Shown here piece after piece: positions 30,503 through 39,804 of a stretch of DNA of 64,000 bases. The stretch is from assembly GCA_017539025.1 (NCBI GenBank), contig JAFYHT010000071.1, forward strand, positions 124,001 to 188,000, in the 5' to 3' direction. This DNA comes from Erysipelotrichaceae bacterium (GTDB lineage Bacteria; Bacillota_I; Bacilli_A; Erysipelotrichales; Erysipelotrichaceae). The position numbers and the translations under genes were made by a program. Position 1 is the stretch's first letter. The number at the start of each line of letters is the position of its first letter. The notes under the pieces were generated by a model. The model made no database searches. It was not told where the DNA came from and worked only from the letters and a program-made list of their open reading frames with translations.

Positions 30503-33016
30503 TTATGCTTTCTTATAAATATCGATCACAGGATCGGGATATGTGTTTTCTATCGGAACATACATCGAAAAGAGATCCCGCTGTTTGTGAACGAGCGTAT
30601 TGGCTGCACTTACAACGATGTGGTTTTTGCCTTTTACTGCCGCTTTGGAAATATCGAATTCATATCTACCGCAGATGGCTGTTCCGCAATCGATCCCGTT
30701 TACTTCAACGTTAGCCACTTCTTTGCAGCCGTTCAGTTTGAGGATCACGTTGTTATCATCAAACTCTGTTACATATTCATATCTGACAGTTCCTGAGAAC
30801 AGGATATCACTTCTGATAGTTTCAGCATCTGTGTTTTCATAATCCTTGCTGCAATACTCTTTTCTGAAAATCCTGTCTGCTTCAATCGAAGTAAGAAGAT
30901 CCGAGATCTCTGCTTTCTTTTCTCCGCCTTCTCCTTCAAGGATGACGATGGATTCATATGGTTCCAGATCCAGATCGATCGTCGCCTTTCCGTTTTCAGA
31001 TCTTTGTTTCATTTCAAAGATTCTGTTTTCAAACGCATCATACATGACGATCCTCTTATCTGTATCAAGCGATAAAGTCGTTGTGATCGAATGATAGACA
31101 TCTTCATTGAACAGCATCCAGACCTTTCCGCCTTCTTTTTCATATTCATATACATTCAGATGCTCTAAAGAACCATCTGTATAAACTGTTCTTGAATCCT
31201 CACATTCCTGAGGAAGATCTTCCAGTCTGACGGCCTCACCAAATGAGATGTTTTCCGGACGACTGTTCACAAAGATGACCCTGATCTTTTCTGACAATTT
31301 TCGTAATGTTTCTGTCAGTTCGAAAGGAAGTCTGTCGCACTCAGGCACGATCAGCACATCGTATCCGTTTCCGTTGATACTGTATTTTCCGTTTTCACAT
31401 TTTAAATCAGACAGATAGTCTTCGCTGATGATATCGCTGTCTAACTGTTTCTGTTGCAGTACCTTGCAGACTTTCTGGAAGTACATGGTGTTTCCGCACC
31501 ATTCCGCAAAGCCATGATACAATACTCCGATCTTTGAAATCTTTTTTCCCTTCGAGAATAAGGCGCAGAGCCGATCGGCATATTGCGACCATACATGAAA
31601 ATACGGATATTGTGGGTTCATGCCGTGTGCATAGAAGTGCGGCGGACAATCCCAGTCAGGAAAATCAGCCGGATCAAACGCGTGCGGAACCAGGATGTTC
31701 ACTCCGTGTGAAACCAGGTGATCTGTGATCCATTTCATCATCTGCAGACCCTCAACCCAGCCGTAAGCACCGAACGCTTCACACATGACTCTTCCCTGCT
31801 TCTTTGGGTCGTGTTTTGCGCAAGACGCTGCCATCCTGGCCAAAGCGTAATGATAGAATTCGCCGTCACTTCCTCCGGTAGAGAAGGCATCATGCGGATA
31901 ATCCATGCCCGGAACGATCTGACCTCCGATCACATCGATACCGGCAACATCTTCACCAGCCATCGCTCTGAAGTAATGACCGCATCCATATCCAAGTCTG
32001 GCATGGACGTTGTCGTCTTCAATGACGTGTCCGACATACATAACGCCGTGATCTTTGCACCAGTTTCCGATCACTTTCGCAAAACAGTCGCTGTACAGCC
32101 TTGATACTGTATCCACATAGGCAAAGCGGACTTCGCTTGCGCGGTGACCATTTCCTTGAAACAGGAAAACAAGTTCTTCTGTTTTAATCTTCTTATCATC
32201 GATCAGCCGTTTCAGGACTTCCTTATTCCATGGCAATGGGGTGTCTGTCCTTCCGATCAGATCTTTCTTTTTTCCCGTGTTGCCGAAACGGGGTTCATCT
32301 GAGAAAAAGGCAGTGATGGTTTTTCTGAATTCATCAGAATAATGATCATAATGCTTCTGATATACTTCATTCAACAGAATCTGAGTCGCTTCAGGATTCA
32401 TCGGATCGAGATAATCTTCTGTCACTTTTTCTTCCCCGGCAGACGTTTCATAAACAACGAATATACTGTAGTCTTTCCGATCAAGCTCAAGTTTCAATAA
32501 ACCGTCGCTGATCTTTCCTGTGACATCGATCAGGATGTCTTCTTTAAAAGATCGCATTTCGCTCGTATCGTTTTCTGTCAGTATCGCAGCAACGATCCTG
32601 TCGTTGGCGTGTCTTTTATCCATTGCTCCTCTGATCCCGGCCGGGCAGGATACATTCAGATAAGAAACGCTTCCGTTTCCGGTAACATCAAAACGATGAT
32701 AGTTCAGATATCTTTTCTTTAATTCTGAAGGAACTTTTCCGTTGGCATAACCGGTAGGAAATTTCGCATCATCAAGGATCCAGATGTGCATATTTCTCTT
32801 TTTTGCTTCATCAATGATATGATCCATCAGTTTCCACCACCCTTCTTCTAAGAAGTCAGGATGTGGTCTTGATTCCACACAGAAATCATGAATACCCTGT
32901 TCATACATCTTTTCAATGTACTGACTGATCACTTCTTCTGACTGTCCTTTCTGCCAGAAGAACGGGAACAGTTTGTGTTCGTATCTGTTGTTCAATACTT
33001 CTTCTATCTGTTTCAT
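30503..33016 (-). CDS. GH106-like glycoside hydrolase with C-terminal jelly-roll domain
   Basis: 837 residues. The N-terminal part (LFPFFWQKGQ, EQGIHDFCVESRPH, MHIWILDDAKFPTGYANG) is like the barrel of GH106 alpha-L-rhamnosidases and related enzymes, and VNILVPHAFDPAD with a following PP is also typical. The last 90 residues form a beta-sandwich as in GH2 sugar-binding domains (ANVEVNGIDCGTAICGRYEF). No signal peptide, so it works on sugars already inside the cell. AAAGGA is before the ATG. The family call is by motif resemblance; the sugar is not certain. Confidence 0.65.
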   Translation of the reverse strand: MKQIEEVLNNRYEHKLFPFFWQKGQSEEVISQYIEKMYEQGIHDFCVESRPHPDFLEEGWWKLMDHIIDEAKKRNMHIWILDDAKFPTGYANGKVPSELKKRYLNYHRFDVTGNGSVSYLNVSCPAGIRGAMDKRHANDRIVAAILTENDTSEMRSFKEDILIDVTGKISDGLLKLELDRKDYSIFVVYETSAGEEKVTEDYLDPMNPEATQILLNEVYQKHYDHYSDEFRKTITAFFSDEPRFGNTGKKKDLIGRTDTPLPWNKEVLKRLIDDKKIKTEELVFLFQGNGHRASEVRFAYVDTVSRLYSDCFAKVIGNWCKDHGVMYVGHVIEDDNVHARLGYGCGHYFRAMAGEDVAGIDVIGGQIVPGMDYPHDAFSTGGSDGEFYHYALARMAASCAKHDPKKQGRVMCEAFGAYGWVEGLQMMKWITDHLVSHGVNILVPHAFDPADFPDWDCPPHFYAHGMNPQYPYFHVWSQYADRLCALFSKGKKISKIGVLYHGFAEWCGNTMYFQKVCKVLQQKQLDSDIISEDYLSDLKCENGKYSINGNGYDVLIVPECDRLPFELTETLRKLSEKIRVIFVNSRPENISFGEAVRLEDLPQECEDSRTVYTDGSLEHLNVYEYEKEGGKVWMLFNEDVYHSITTTLSLDTDKRIVMYDAFENRIFEMKQRSENGKATIDLDLEPYESIVILEGEGGEKKAEISDLLTSIEADRIFRKEYCSKDYENTDAETIRSDILFSGTVRYEYVTEFDDNNVILKLNGCKEVANVEVNGIDCGTAICGRYEFDISKAAVKGKNHIVVSAANTLVHKQRDLFSMYVPIENTYPDPVIDIYKKA

Positions 33017-33047
33017 GGTTTCTTTCCTTTCTGATGTTTATTAAGAG

Positions 33048-33073
33048 AAAGGAGAAGAATCAACTTCTCCTTT
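33048..33073 (-). terminator. Hairpin between EIIC and the GH106-like gene
   Basis: 10-bp arms 33048-33057 and 33064-33073, with TCTCTTAAT after it on the minus strand. A moderate attenuator inside the operon. Confidence 0.6.
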
Positions 33074-33084
33074 TTTATTATTTG

Positions 33085-34350
33085 TTATTCTGCTTCTCCG
33101 CTTTCTTCTTTGACAGCCTGATTATCAAGTGCCTTGAAGAACGGGAAGTATACTACGACGCTGATCAGGATCTCAACGATATTCCACAGAGCTCCTCTCC
33201 ATCCCATATTGAAGAATCCCATGAGTACCGGGATCGAAGCCGGAGCACCGATTCCATTGCCTACAGGCAGGATACCGATCGTGACCAGGATATAAGACAG
33301 AGCGATCAGAAGCGGCGGAAGGAAGATATAAGGGATCGCCAGGATCGGATTCAGCATACAAGGAACACCATATGTGACAGGTTCGTTGACACTGAAGATC
33401 GTAGGAACGATCGCAAGTTTTCCCATATCTTTGTAACGCTTGCTCTTGGCAGCCAGCAGCATCAGGATGACCAGGCCATAGGTTGCACCGGCACCGCCGA
33501 TATTTCCGACTGTCTGGATCCAGTTATTGGTGATGATGTTTGTTGGAGCCATGCCTGCACTGATGGCAGAAACGTTAGCTGCATCAGCAGCCATCCAGAT
33601 CGGAGCGATGACCATTGCAACAGCCATACCATGTACACCACAGAACCAGCACAAGCCGGTCAGAGTCTGTGCGATCACTGCTGCCCATACTGATCCCCCG
33701 AGATTCTGTAACGGCGCTGCGATCAGACCATAAATGACTGAATGAAGATTTCCAAACGGGGTTAAGGAAATCAGGATATTGACTATGACCCACAACAGAG
33801 ATACAAGGATACCCGGAATGATTCCTGTGAAAGATTTTGAAATGAATGGCGGAACCGAATCCGGAAGCTTGATCGTGATATTGTGATCAACCAGATAGCA
33901 ATACAGTTTAGCTGAAACAAGCGCAACGATCATGCCTGTGAACAAGCCTGTTGAACCAAGCCAGGTCAGCGGCAGATTTGTTGTGGCGAACCAGCCTTCA
34001 CCAACCGTCTCCATCGGTGTGATCAGCAGGAAGGCGATCAGAGAAAGGATACCGGAAGTAAAGCCGTCCTTTTTCTCGCCCTGCGCATAATGATAACCGA
34101 CTGAGAAAGCGGTAAATAATCCTAACATGTTCGTTGATACATTGACCATTCCCTGGAAGACCGGACCAAGATTCAGTTTTGCGACAAGGTCAGTATACCA
34201 GGCAAACGGGATCTGCTGAAGGATAGAACCGACTGAACCGATCATCAATGCCGGCATCAGCGCCATCAGCGAAGAGGAAACAACTTTGATTATCTTGTTG
34301 TTAGCGAGCTTGCTTGCAACTGTAGATAACTTTTCAATAAACTTATCCAT
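33085..34350 (-). CDS. PTS lactose/cellobiose-family EIIC permease (copy 2)
   Basis: 421 residues, about ten membrane segments, with the sugar-site loop FSVNEPVTYGVP. First gene of the AraC-flanked cluster; AAGGAG precedes the ATG. No EIIA or EIIB gene lies in the cluster, so those of other operons must serve. The upstream region has TATAAT with a weak -35, as expected for an activator-dependent promoter. It divides expression with the next gene by a hairpin. Confidence 0.92.
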   Translation of the reverse strand: MDKFIEKLSTVASKLANNKIIKVVSSSLMALMPALMIGSVGSILQQIPFAWYTDLVAKLNLGPVFQGMVNVSTNMLGLFTAFSVGYHYAQGEKKDGFTSGILSLIAFLLITPMETVGEGWFATTNLPLTWLGSTGLFTGMIVALVSAKLYCYLVDHNITIKLPDSVPPFISKSFTGIIPGILVSLLWVIVNILISLTPFGNLHSVIYGLIAAPLQNLGGSVWAAVIAQTLTGLCWFCGVHGMAVAMVIAPIWMAADAANVSAISAGMAPTNIITNNWIQTVGNIGGAGATYGLVILMLLAAKSKRYKDMGKLAIVPTIFSVNEPVTYGVPCMLNPILAIPYIFLPPLLIALSYILVTIGILPVGNGIGAPASIPVLMGFFNMGWRGALWNIVEILISVVVYFPFFKALDNQAVKEESGEAE

Positions 34351-34479
34351 CTTTTTCTCCTTTAAGCTTTTCTGCTTTGTTGATTTACAAGCTCATTATA
34401 GGAATTAAAACTTCTCTTTTTAATATCGCTTCTTTATTAAAAACTATCATTTCTTTAGATTATTTGTTACACTTTGGAT
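34351..34479. promoter_or_regulatory. Divergent promoter region, AraC gene and EIIC cluster
   Basis: On the minus strand CCTATAATG gives the -10 box of the EIIC cluster, with only TTAAAA 17 nt upstream as -35. On the plus strand TGTTACACT (34466-34473) is an extended -10 whose TACACT hexamer lies six bases before the AraC ATG at 34480. The 129 bp between the genes hold AT-rich DNA where the AraC protein would bind. Confidence 0.6.
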
Positions 34480-35445
34480 ATGAATGAAAAAAGACAGAAA
34501 CAATTGATCGATTATCTGCATCAACGCACGGAAAGCGAACTTGCCCACCTGCAAGGAAAGCACACAACATTGCACAAACTGACTTTTGATCAGAAAAAAC
34601 AGGCTTATGAATTCCCTTTTTTTGCCAGCCCTACCATGGTCGTGATGAAAAACTCACGTTTTATGGAAACTCCTCCTCACTATCACAGCTGCATAGAGAT
34701 CAACTATCAGTTTTCCGGTACCTGTCTGCAGAAGATCGACGGTCAGGATGTGCTTTTAAAAAGAGGAGACATGACCTTGATCGACTCCAACACCGTTCAC
34801 TCACTGGGAGATCAGAAAGAAAACGATATTCTCGTAAATCTGCTGATCGATAAGAAATATTTCGTGGATAATTTCCTTTCGATGCTGAAGACAGATAACA
34901 TACTGACCACTTTTCTATATAATGCGCTGAAAGAAAATGACAGCCAGATGAACTATCTGGTCTTTGATACATCACAAAACGACAGATTACAGTCAACGAT
35001 GTCAGAAATCTTATATGAAAGCTTCTTTCCTTCTGCTTATCATGACGATCTGATCAATTCAATGTTTCATACACTGATGCTGGATATGACGAACGAACTG
35101 AACACGAACATCATCTGTTCCAAACTGGGAAAATCCAACATGATCATCGTTTCTGCCTTGAAATATATCGAAAGCAACTTCCTGACCTGCAGCCTCGAGG
35201 AAACCGCAAGCGTCATAGGAGTGAATCCTTCCTATCTTTCTTCTATCATGAAAAAGAATGTCGGAAAATCTTTTAAGGAACTTCTTACCGAAAAGAAAAT
35301 GACCCTGATCGCCGAAGAGATCAGATCCAACGATATACCGATCGATACGATCGCATATAAATACGGTTATGAAAACCTGACAAATTTCTATCAGAAATTC
35401 AGAAATTATTACGGATGTTCTCCCAAAGAATACAGGAAACGCTGA
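34480..35445 (+). CDS. AraC-family transcriptional regulator
   Basis: 321 residues: an N-terminal cupin-like sensor (about 45-140, PHYHSCIEINYQ) and a C-terminal double helix-turn-helix (about 220-320, ending NLTNFYQKFRNYYGCSPKEYRK). The start ATG at 34480 follows an extended -10 (TGTTACACT) by six bases and has no ribosome site, so the mRNA is likely leaderless; a TTG two codons upstream would lie before the transcription start. It is divergent from the EIIC-glycosidase cluster and probably activates it on binding a sugar. Confidence 0.88.
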   Translation: MNEKRQKQLIDYLHQRTESELAHLQGKHTTLHKLTFDQKKQAYEFPFFASPTMVVMKNSRFMETPPHYHSCIEINYQFSGTCLQKIDGQDVLLKRGDMTLIDSNTVHSLGDQKENDILVNLLIDKKYFVDNFLSMLKTDNILTTFLYNALKENDSQMNYLVFDTSQNDRLQSTMSEILYESFFPSAYHDDLINSMFHTLMLDMTNELNTNIICSKLGKSNMIIVSALKYIESNFLTCSLEETASVIGVNPSYLSSIMKKNVGKSFKELLTEKKMTLIAEEIRSNDIPIDTIAYKYGYENLTNFYQKFRNYYGCSPKEYRKR

Positions 35446-35528
35446 AAGGCGTTTTTATTGTCCGTTTTTGAAAAACGAATCGATATATTTAAAATCCTTT
35501 TGTGATCCAAAACGATAAAATATCCTTG

Positions 35529-36692
35529 ATGAACAAAGAAAACGAAAGAATCTTTACTGTACCGTTCCTGATGGTCTTCCTCATGAGTGTCATCAGCGGT
35601 TCTGCATCCTATATGGTCAATCCGGTATTGCCTTCTTTTCTGATCTCTCGTGGTGCTCCAATGGAGATCACCGGCATCATCTCTTCTCTGATGAGTCTTG
35701 TCGCGTTGTTTGGAAGACCGTTCTCCGGTGCAGCCAGTGATCATTTCAGCAAGAAAAAGCTCATGGTCATTTCTTATCTTCTTTCGATCGTATGTCTGCT
35801 TCTGTACACAAAAGCAGATACCGTTGAAAAGATCATCGCCGTCAGGATCCTTCATGGCGTTGCGTTCTCTTTGAGCGGCACTGTTTCAATGGCCTTTGGC
35901 GCTGACTTTCTGCCGTTAAGCCGTCTTGGAGAAGGTCTGGCATATCTTGGTATCGGCACTGTCGTCTCTACGACCATCGGACCACAGCTTGGTGAATTTG
36001 TAGAAAACAGATTCGGCATGGAACAGATCTTTGTCTGGGCCTCTGTTCTCAACCTGATCTGTGCCATCGGTACCTGGCTTATTCCTTATCAGCAGAAACA
36101 GAAAAAGAAAGAGAAGTTTGTCTTCAAAGCGGAAAACTTCTTTGCGCCGGAATTACTGATGTATGTATTTCTGATCTGTATGTTGTCAGTTGGCAACGGC
36201 ATCCTTCTCTACTATCTGAAAGACTATGGCACAAACAGAGGGATCGCCAACATCTCTTTGTACTATACGGTCTCTTCGATCACGACCGTTCTGACCAAAC
36301 CATTTACGGGCAAGTGGCTGGATAGAAAAGGCATCGCCTATACTCTCTATCCTGCATTTGTCTTATCAGCCATATTTGCCTTCTGCTTTGCCAAAGCATA
36401 TGCCCTTCCGCTTGTGCTGTTTGCCTCTGTCTTAAAGGCCATCGGCCAGGGAAGCGGATCTTCCGCAATACAGGCTGATTCTGTCAGAAAACTCGGTCTT
36501 GAAAGAAGCGGTGTCGCATCCAGTTCCTGCTACATCGGTATGGATTTAGGAAATATCCTCGGTCCGGCGATCGGTGCATTCGTTATCTCAGGACAGGGAT
36601 ACGGATTCCTCTTTGACATCTATGCCCTTCTGCTTCTTGCCTGCATCCCGATCTACTGGCTTTACAGCAGAAAACAGACAAAAGAAAGCTGA
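35529..36692 (+). CDS. MFS transporter
   Basis: 387 residues, 12 hydrophobic segments of the major facilitator superfamily; the loop GRPFSGAASDHFSKKK after segment 2 is the MFS signature. The shape is of the drug/sugar-efflux (DHA1-like) type; the substrate is unknown. The start at 35529 (MNKENERIF) has TAAAAT seven bases upstream and no ribosome site, so a leaderless mRNA is possible; an in-frame GTG at 35502 is the alternative. It lies 83 bp after the AraC gene. Confidence 0.85.
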   Translation: MNKENERIFTVPFLMVFLMSVISGSASYMVNPVLPSFLISRGAPMEITGIISSLMSLVALFGRPFSGAASDHFSKKKLMVISYLLSIVCLLLYTKADTVEKIIAVRILHGVAFSLSGTVSMAFGADFLPLSRLGEGLAYLGIGTVVSTTIGPQLGEFVENRFGMEQIFVWASVLNLICAIGTWLIPYQQKQKKKEKFVFKAENFFAPELLMYVFLICMLSVGNGILLYYLKDYGTNRGIANISLYYTVSSITTVLTKPFTGKWLDRKGIAYTLYPAFVLSAIFAFCFAKAYALPLVLFASVLKAIGQGSGSSAIQADSVRKLGLERSGVASSSCYIGMDLGNILGPAIGAFVISGQGYGFLFDIYALLLLACIPIYWLYSRKQTKES

Positions 36693-36761
36693 ACAGATCA
36701 TATCGTTTGCGAAATAAAACAGGCTCTTATAATATGAGAGAAAACAAGGAGTTCAACAGTT

Positions 36762-37088
36762 ATGACAAAAGTATACGGTAGTTTTAAATGCCCTTATTGT
36801 CTCGTCTTAAAAGAAAATCTGGACAAAAACAATGCGCCATATGAATTTATCGATGTCCTGGAAAATCTCGGAAATCTCGGGGCCTTCCTGGAGATCAGAG
36901 ACAGGGAACCTGTCTTCGATCATTTGAAAGAAATCGGTGACATCGGCCTTCCTGCTCTTGTCGACGACAATGGAAAAGTCTGGACAGACTGGGAAACCTG
37001 GCTGACAGAAAACGGATATACGATCTTTATTCCTGAAGCAACATTGACCCAGGGGCAATCCTGTGGTCTGGACAGAAAAGGCTGCTAG
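36762..37088 (+). CDS. Glutaredoxin-like thiol protein
   Basis: 108 residues with the redox motif Cys-Pro-Tyr-Cys at residues 10-13 (FKCPYC) and a cis-Pro in GLPALVDDNG, as in glutaredoxins. A short tail with Cys (QSCGLDRKGC) is extra. It would reduce disulfides or glutathione-like mixed thiols. AAGGAG lies upstream, and a hairpin follows. The ISL3-type element begins right after that terminator. Confidence 0.8.
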   Translation: MTKVYGSFKCPYCLVLKENLDKNNAPYEFIDVLENLGNLGAFLEIRDREPVFDHLKEIGDIGLPALVDDNGKVWTDWETWLTENGYTIFIPEATLTQGQSCGLDRKGC

Positions 37089-37101
37089 ACAATATGAAAA
37101 C

Positions 37102-37129
37102 AAGTTCCCAAAGCCGGGAACTTTCTTTT
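37102..37129 (+). terminator. Terminator after the glutaredoxin-like gene
   Basis: 8-bp arms 37102-37109 and 37116-37123 with TCTTTT after them. The target duplication of the IS starts at its end. Confidence 0.85.
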
Positions 37130-37136
37130 GTTTAAT
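37129..37136 (+). repeat. Target site duplication, left
   Basis: TGTTTAAT, repeated exactly at 38835-38842. Eight bases is the length made by ISL3-family elements. Confidence 0.9.
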
Positions 37137-37318
37137 GGCTCTTTAAATTATCGTGTGGGTGTGTCTTTTCTTTAAACTGTACTGTGCCCCTGTGTGTCCG
37201 ATATCCTTCAGATAATGTGTACCGTCTTTAAATAATGAATATCTTCTTTTTCTGTTAGCCTTGAATTGGATAAGGTATCGGAGGTGATCATAACAGAAAA
37301 GGAGATATTTTTATATTT

Positions 37319-38668
37319 ATGAAGAATCTGATTTATAACCTGTTCAATATCGATGAAGAATCTATTGAGAAGTTTGAATCCTTAAATGAAGATGGAGACC
37401 TTCTGATACGCATCAGGATGAAGATGGATCAAAGGGAAAGGATCTGCCCGGTATGCCAAGTCAGGCTGTGCGGAAACGGAGTGAAGGACAAGGTGATCAA
37501 TCACAAGATCCTCACTGACAGAAACTGCACGCTGATCTACGAAGCCAGAAGATACAGATGTAAGAAGTGTGATTACAGCGAATTTGAAAGAAACCCGTTC
37601 GCAATGAACGGGTTCAATAACTCGATCCCCGTAATGAATCAAGTTATGATAGATCTGCACGATCCTCGCTATAATTATACGATGGTAGCCAAGAAGAATC
37701 ATATATCAGCCACTCAGGTCATCAGGTATTTCGACTCTTTTGCCCTGATGCCGAAAATCCCCCTTCCCGAGAATCTGGGGATCGATGAGATCCATTCGAA
37801 GATGGCGAAAAGGAAGGACGCTTCCTATCTTTGCGTGCTGACAGACAACGATCATTTTTCACTTGTCGACATCCTTCCCTCCAGAAGTAAGTATGAGCTC
37901 AATAATTACCTCTCCTTCAGGTCAAAAGAAGAAAGGAAAGCGGTAAGATATGTCACGATCGACATGTGGGAACCCTATGAGGAAATGGCTCATAAATGGT
38001 TTCCCGACTGTGTAGTGGCGATCGATCCCTTCCATGTCATCGAACACTTATACAGGGATTTCACCAGGATCAGGATAAGGATCATGAAATCGAAGATCTA
38101 CGGATCCAGATCCTATTATCTGCTCAAGAACTGGCACAAGCTGCTGGAATCAGACAGATATAAGATGGACGGCGAGAGGAGATACAATCACGTATTCAGA
38201 ATGAAGCTCAACTATGGGGATATCTATAAGATGTTACTGGAGATCGATGAAGAACTCACCACCGCCTATGAGCTCAAGGAAGCCTACAGAGACTTCAATA
38301 AGCACTGTAACTATGAGCAGGCAGAGGAAAAGCTTGATGAGCTGATCGCTTTATTCCAGAAGGAAAACATAAGGGAATACGAGGAGTTTGTGAATATCAT
38401 GATCAGATGGAAGAAACAGATCATCAACTCCTTCATCCGTTCCGATGTCACGGGAGACAGACTGTCGAATGCGAAAAGTGAATCCATGAATCAACAGATT
38501 TCTCTCAACATCTCTCTGTCCAAGGGGCTGGCCAACTTCCCAAGGTTCCGCAAGAGGATGTTGTACTGTTTCAATGACAGAGCCTTCTATTCCATCACCG
38601 ACAGACTGACTTCGATGAAAAGAGATCTGAAGCAGAGAAGACTGGAAGAAGAGAAGAAGAAATACTGA
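37319..38668 (+). CDS. ISL3-family transposase
   Basis: 449 residues. An N-terminal zinc-finger with CPVCQVRLC and CKKCDY, then a DDE domain with Asp in GIDEIH and in TIDMWEPY, and a late Glu in SNAKSESMNQQI. This order is that of ISL3 transposases. The AAGGAG site is 14 nt from the ATG, a longer gap than usual. No frameshift is seen. Confidence 0.92.
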   Translation: MKNLIYNLFNIDEESIEKFESLNEDGDLLIRIRMKMDQRERICPVCQVRLCGNGVKDKVINHKILTDRNCTLIYEARRYRCKKCDYSEFERNPFAMNGFNNSIPVMNQVMIDLHDPRYNYTMVAKKNHISATQVIRYFDSFALMPKIPLPENLGIDEIHSKMAKRKDASYLCVLTDNDHFSLVDILPSRSKYELNNYLSFRSKEERKAVRYVTIDMWEPYEEMAHKWFPDCVVAIDPFHVIEHLYRDFTRIRIRIMKSKIYGSRSYYLLKNWHKLLESDRYKMDGERRYNHVFRMKLNYGDIYKMLLEIDEELTTAYELKEAYRDFNKHCNYEQAEEKLDELIALFQKENIREYEEFVNIMIRWKKQIINSFIRSDVTGDRLSNAKSESMNQQISLNISLSKGLANFPRFRKRMLYCFNDRAFYSITDRLTSMKRDLKQRRLEEEKKKY

Positions 38669-38720
38669 TACACATATAACCATTCACATCACCACAGATA
38701 CCTTATCCGAGAACAGAAGA

Positions 38721-38770
38721 AAAGGTGCCGCATTCCACGTATATAGGGATACGACACCTTTATTTCTTTC
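38721..38770 (+). terminator. Terminator inside the IS right end
   Basis: AAAGGTG (38721-38727) pairs with CACCTTT (38755-38761), with TATTTCTTTC after. It ends the transposase mRNA before the inverted repeat. Confidence 0.7.
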
Positions 38771-38834
38771 TGTTTACAGACACACGATAATTTATACCGT
38801 AAATCTGCGATTACACACGATAATTTAAATTACC

Positions 38835-38842
38835 TGTTTAAT
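38835..38842 (+). repeat. Target site duplication, right
   Basis: TGTTTAAT; it includes the TAA stop codon (38838-38840, minus strand) of the neighbouring dehydrogenase gene, so that gene kept its end after insertion. Confidence 0.9.
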
Positions 38843-39779
38843 AACCTAATTTGCGATCAACGATATGGATCGGTTCCTTACCCTCCAGGATGAGATCCAT
38901 ATTTTTAAATACGACATCCATGACGGCTTCGTAGTTGATGCCGGCACGCATTCCGCCTGAGATATGCGGTGTGATATAGACGCGTTTTGTTGTCCAGAGC
39001 GGATGACTTTTTGGTAAAGGTTCGGGATCCGTTACATCAAGACACGCCGCTCTGAGGTGACCTTCGTTCATGACTTTGATCAGATCATCTGTTTTTATCG
39101 CGTTGCCTCTTCCGACATTCAGGATGATCGCTGTATCCTTCATAAGCCTAAGCCTTCTTTCATCAAATAAGCCGTTGACTTCTTCCGTTCCCGGAAGGCT
39201 CAAAGCAACGACATCCATTTCAGGAAGCAGTTCATCCATATCTTCTACCGTTACAAGTTTTTCAACAAAATCAGGTTTGTCATGGACTGTCCTTCGAACG
39301 CCATAACACCTTGCGCCTAGAGCGTGTGCTTTCTGCAGATACGCTGTTCCTATGGCGCCCATTCCGACCGAAAGGATATTGGATCCTTTGAAGCGGACGA
39401 CATCCGGGATCAGGCTCCATTTCTTCTCATCCTGCATATGGACATAATCCGGCATTCTCTTCATCGCCATCAGAGTCGTTGTGATCATATGTTCGCCGAT
39501 TGATTCTCCATAAGCTCCGTAGGCGTTGGCCAGCCTGATCCTCTCCGGCAGCCAATCGTATTTGTTGGCACCGGCAGAATATAGCTGAACATAGGCGAGC
39601 TTTGTCATCTTTTCAGCAAGTTCCTTGTTCAGATGACCGACAAAAATTTCTGCATCCAGATCTTCTTCTTTTACATCCCTGTAACTGTCTGTGAACACGA
39701 TCTTCGTATCAGGAAGAGAAAGGAATCTCTGTCTTGTTTCCTGAGTGTGTTCGCCGCTGACGATAATCTTGATTGTCAT
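38838..39779 (-). CDS. D-isomer-specific 2-hydroxyacid dehydrogenase family protein
   Basis: 313 residues. The NAD-binding motif is GMGAIGTAYLQKAHALG, with catalytic Arg in NVGRGNAIKTDDL, Glu in DVTDPEPLP and His in ITPHISGG. These enzymes reduce 2-oxoacids to D-2-hydroxyacids or act on glyoxylate-like compounds. TAGGAA lies before the start. The stop codon is inside the IS target duplication, so its original terminator is now on the far side of the element. Confidence 0.88.
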   Translation of the reverse strand: MTIKIIVSGEHTQETRQRFLSLPDTKIVFTDSYRDVKEEDLDAEIFVGHLNKELAEKMTKLAYVQLYSAGANKYDWLPERIRLANAYGAYGESIGEHMITTTLMAMKRMPDYVHMQDEKKWSLIPDVVRFKGSNILSVGMGAIGTAYLQKAHALGARCYGVRRTVHDKPDFVEKLVTVEDMDELLPEMDVVALSLPGTEEVNGLFDERRLRLMKDTAIILNVGRGNAIKTDDLIKVMNEGHLRAACLDVTDPEPLPKSHPLWTTKRVYITPHISGGMRAGINYEAVMDVVFKNMDLILEGKEPIHIVDRKLGY

Positions 39780-39804
39780 AGTTGATTCCTATTTATGATC
39801 AGAT

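Larger units (their letters stand above)
37137..38834 (+). mobile_element. ISL3-family insertion sequence, complete
   Basis: A 1698-bp element. Its left end begins GGCTCTTTAAATTATCG, and the right end read inward begins GGTAATTTAAATTATCG; a 16-bp block (37142-37157 and 38814-38829) is a perfect inverted repeat. It is flanked by 8-bp direct repeats (37129-37136, 38835-38842). It carries one transposase gene and a terminator. A second inverted pair (37268-37279 and 38697-38708) flanks the gene, and a copy of the end motif (about 38780-38794) lies inside the right end. All parts look intact, so it may be active. Confidence 0.93.

Noticed and set aside
38780-38829. Short tandem repeat of the end motif read as a CRISPR-like pair
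   Set aside because: Only two copies, both part of the IS right end; no array and no cas genes in the window.
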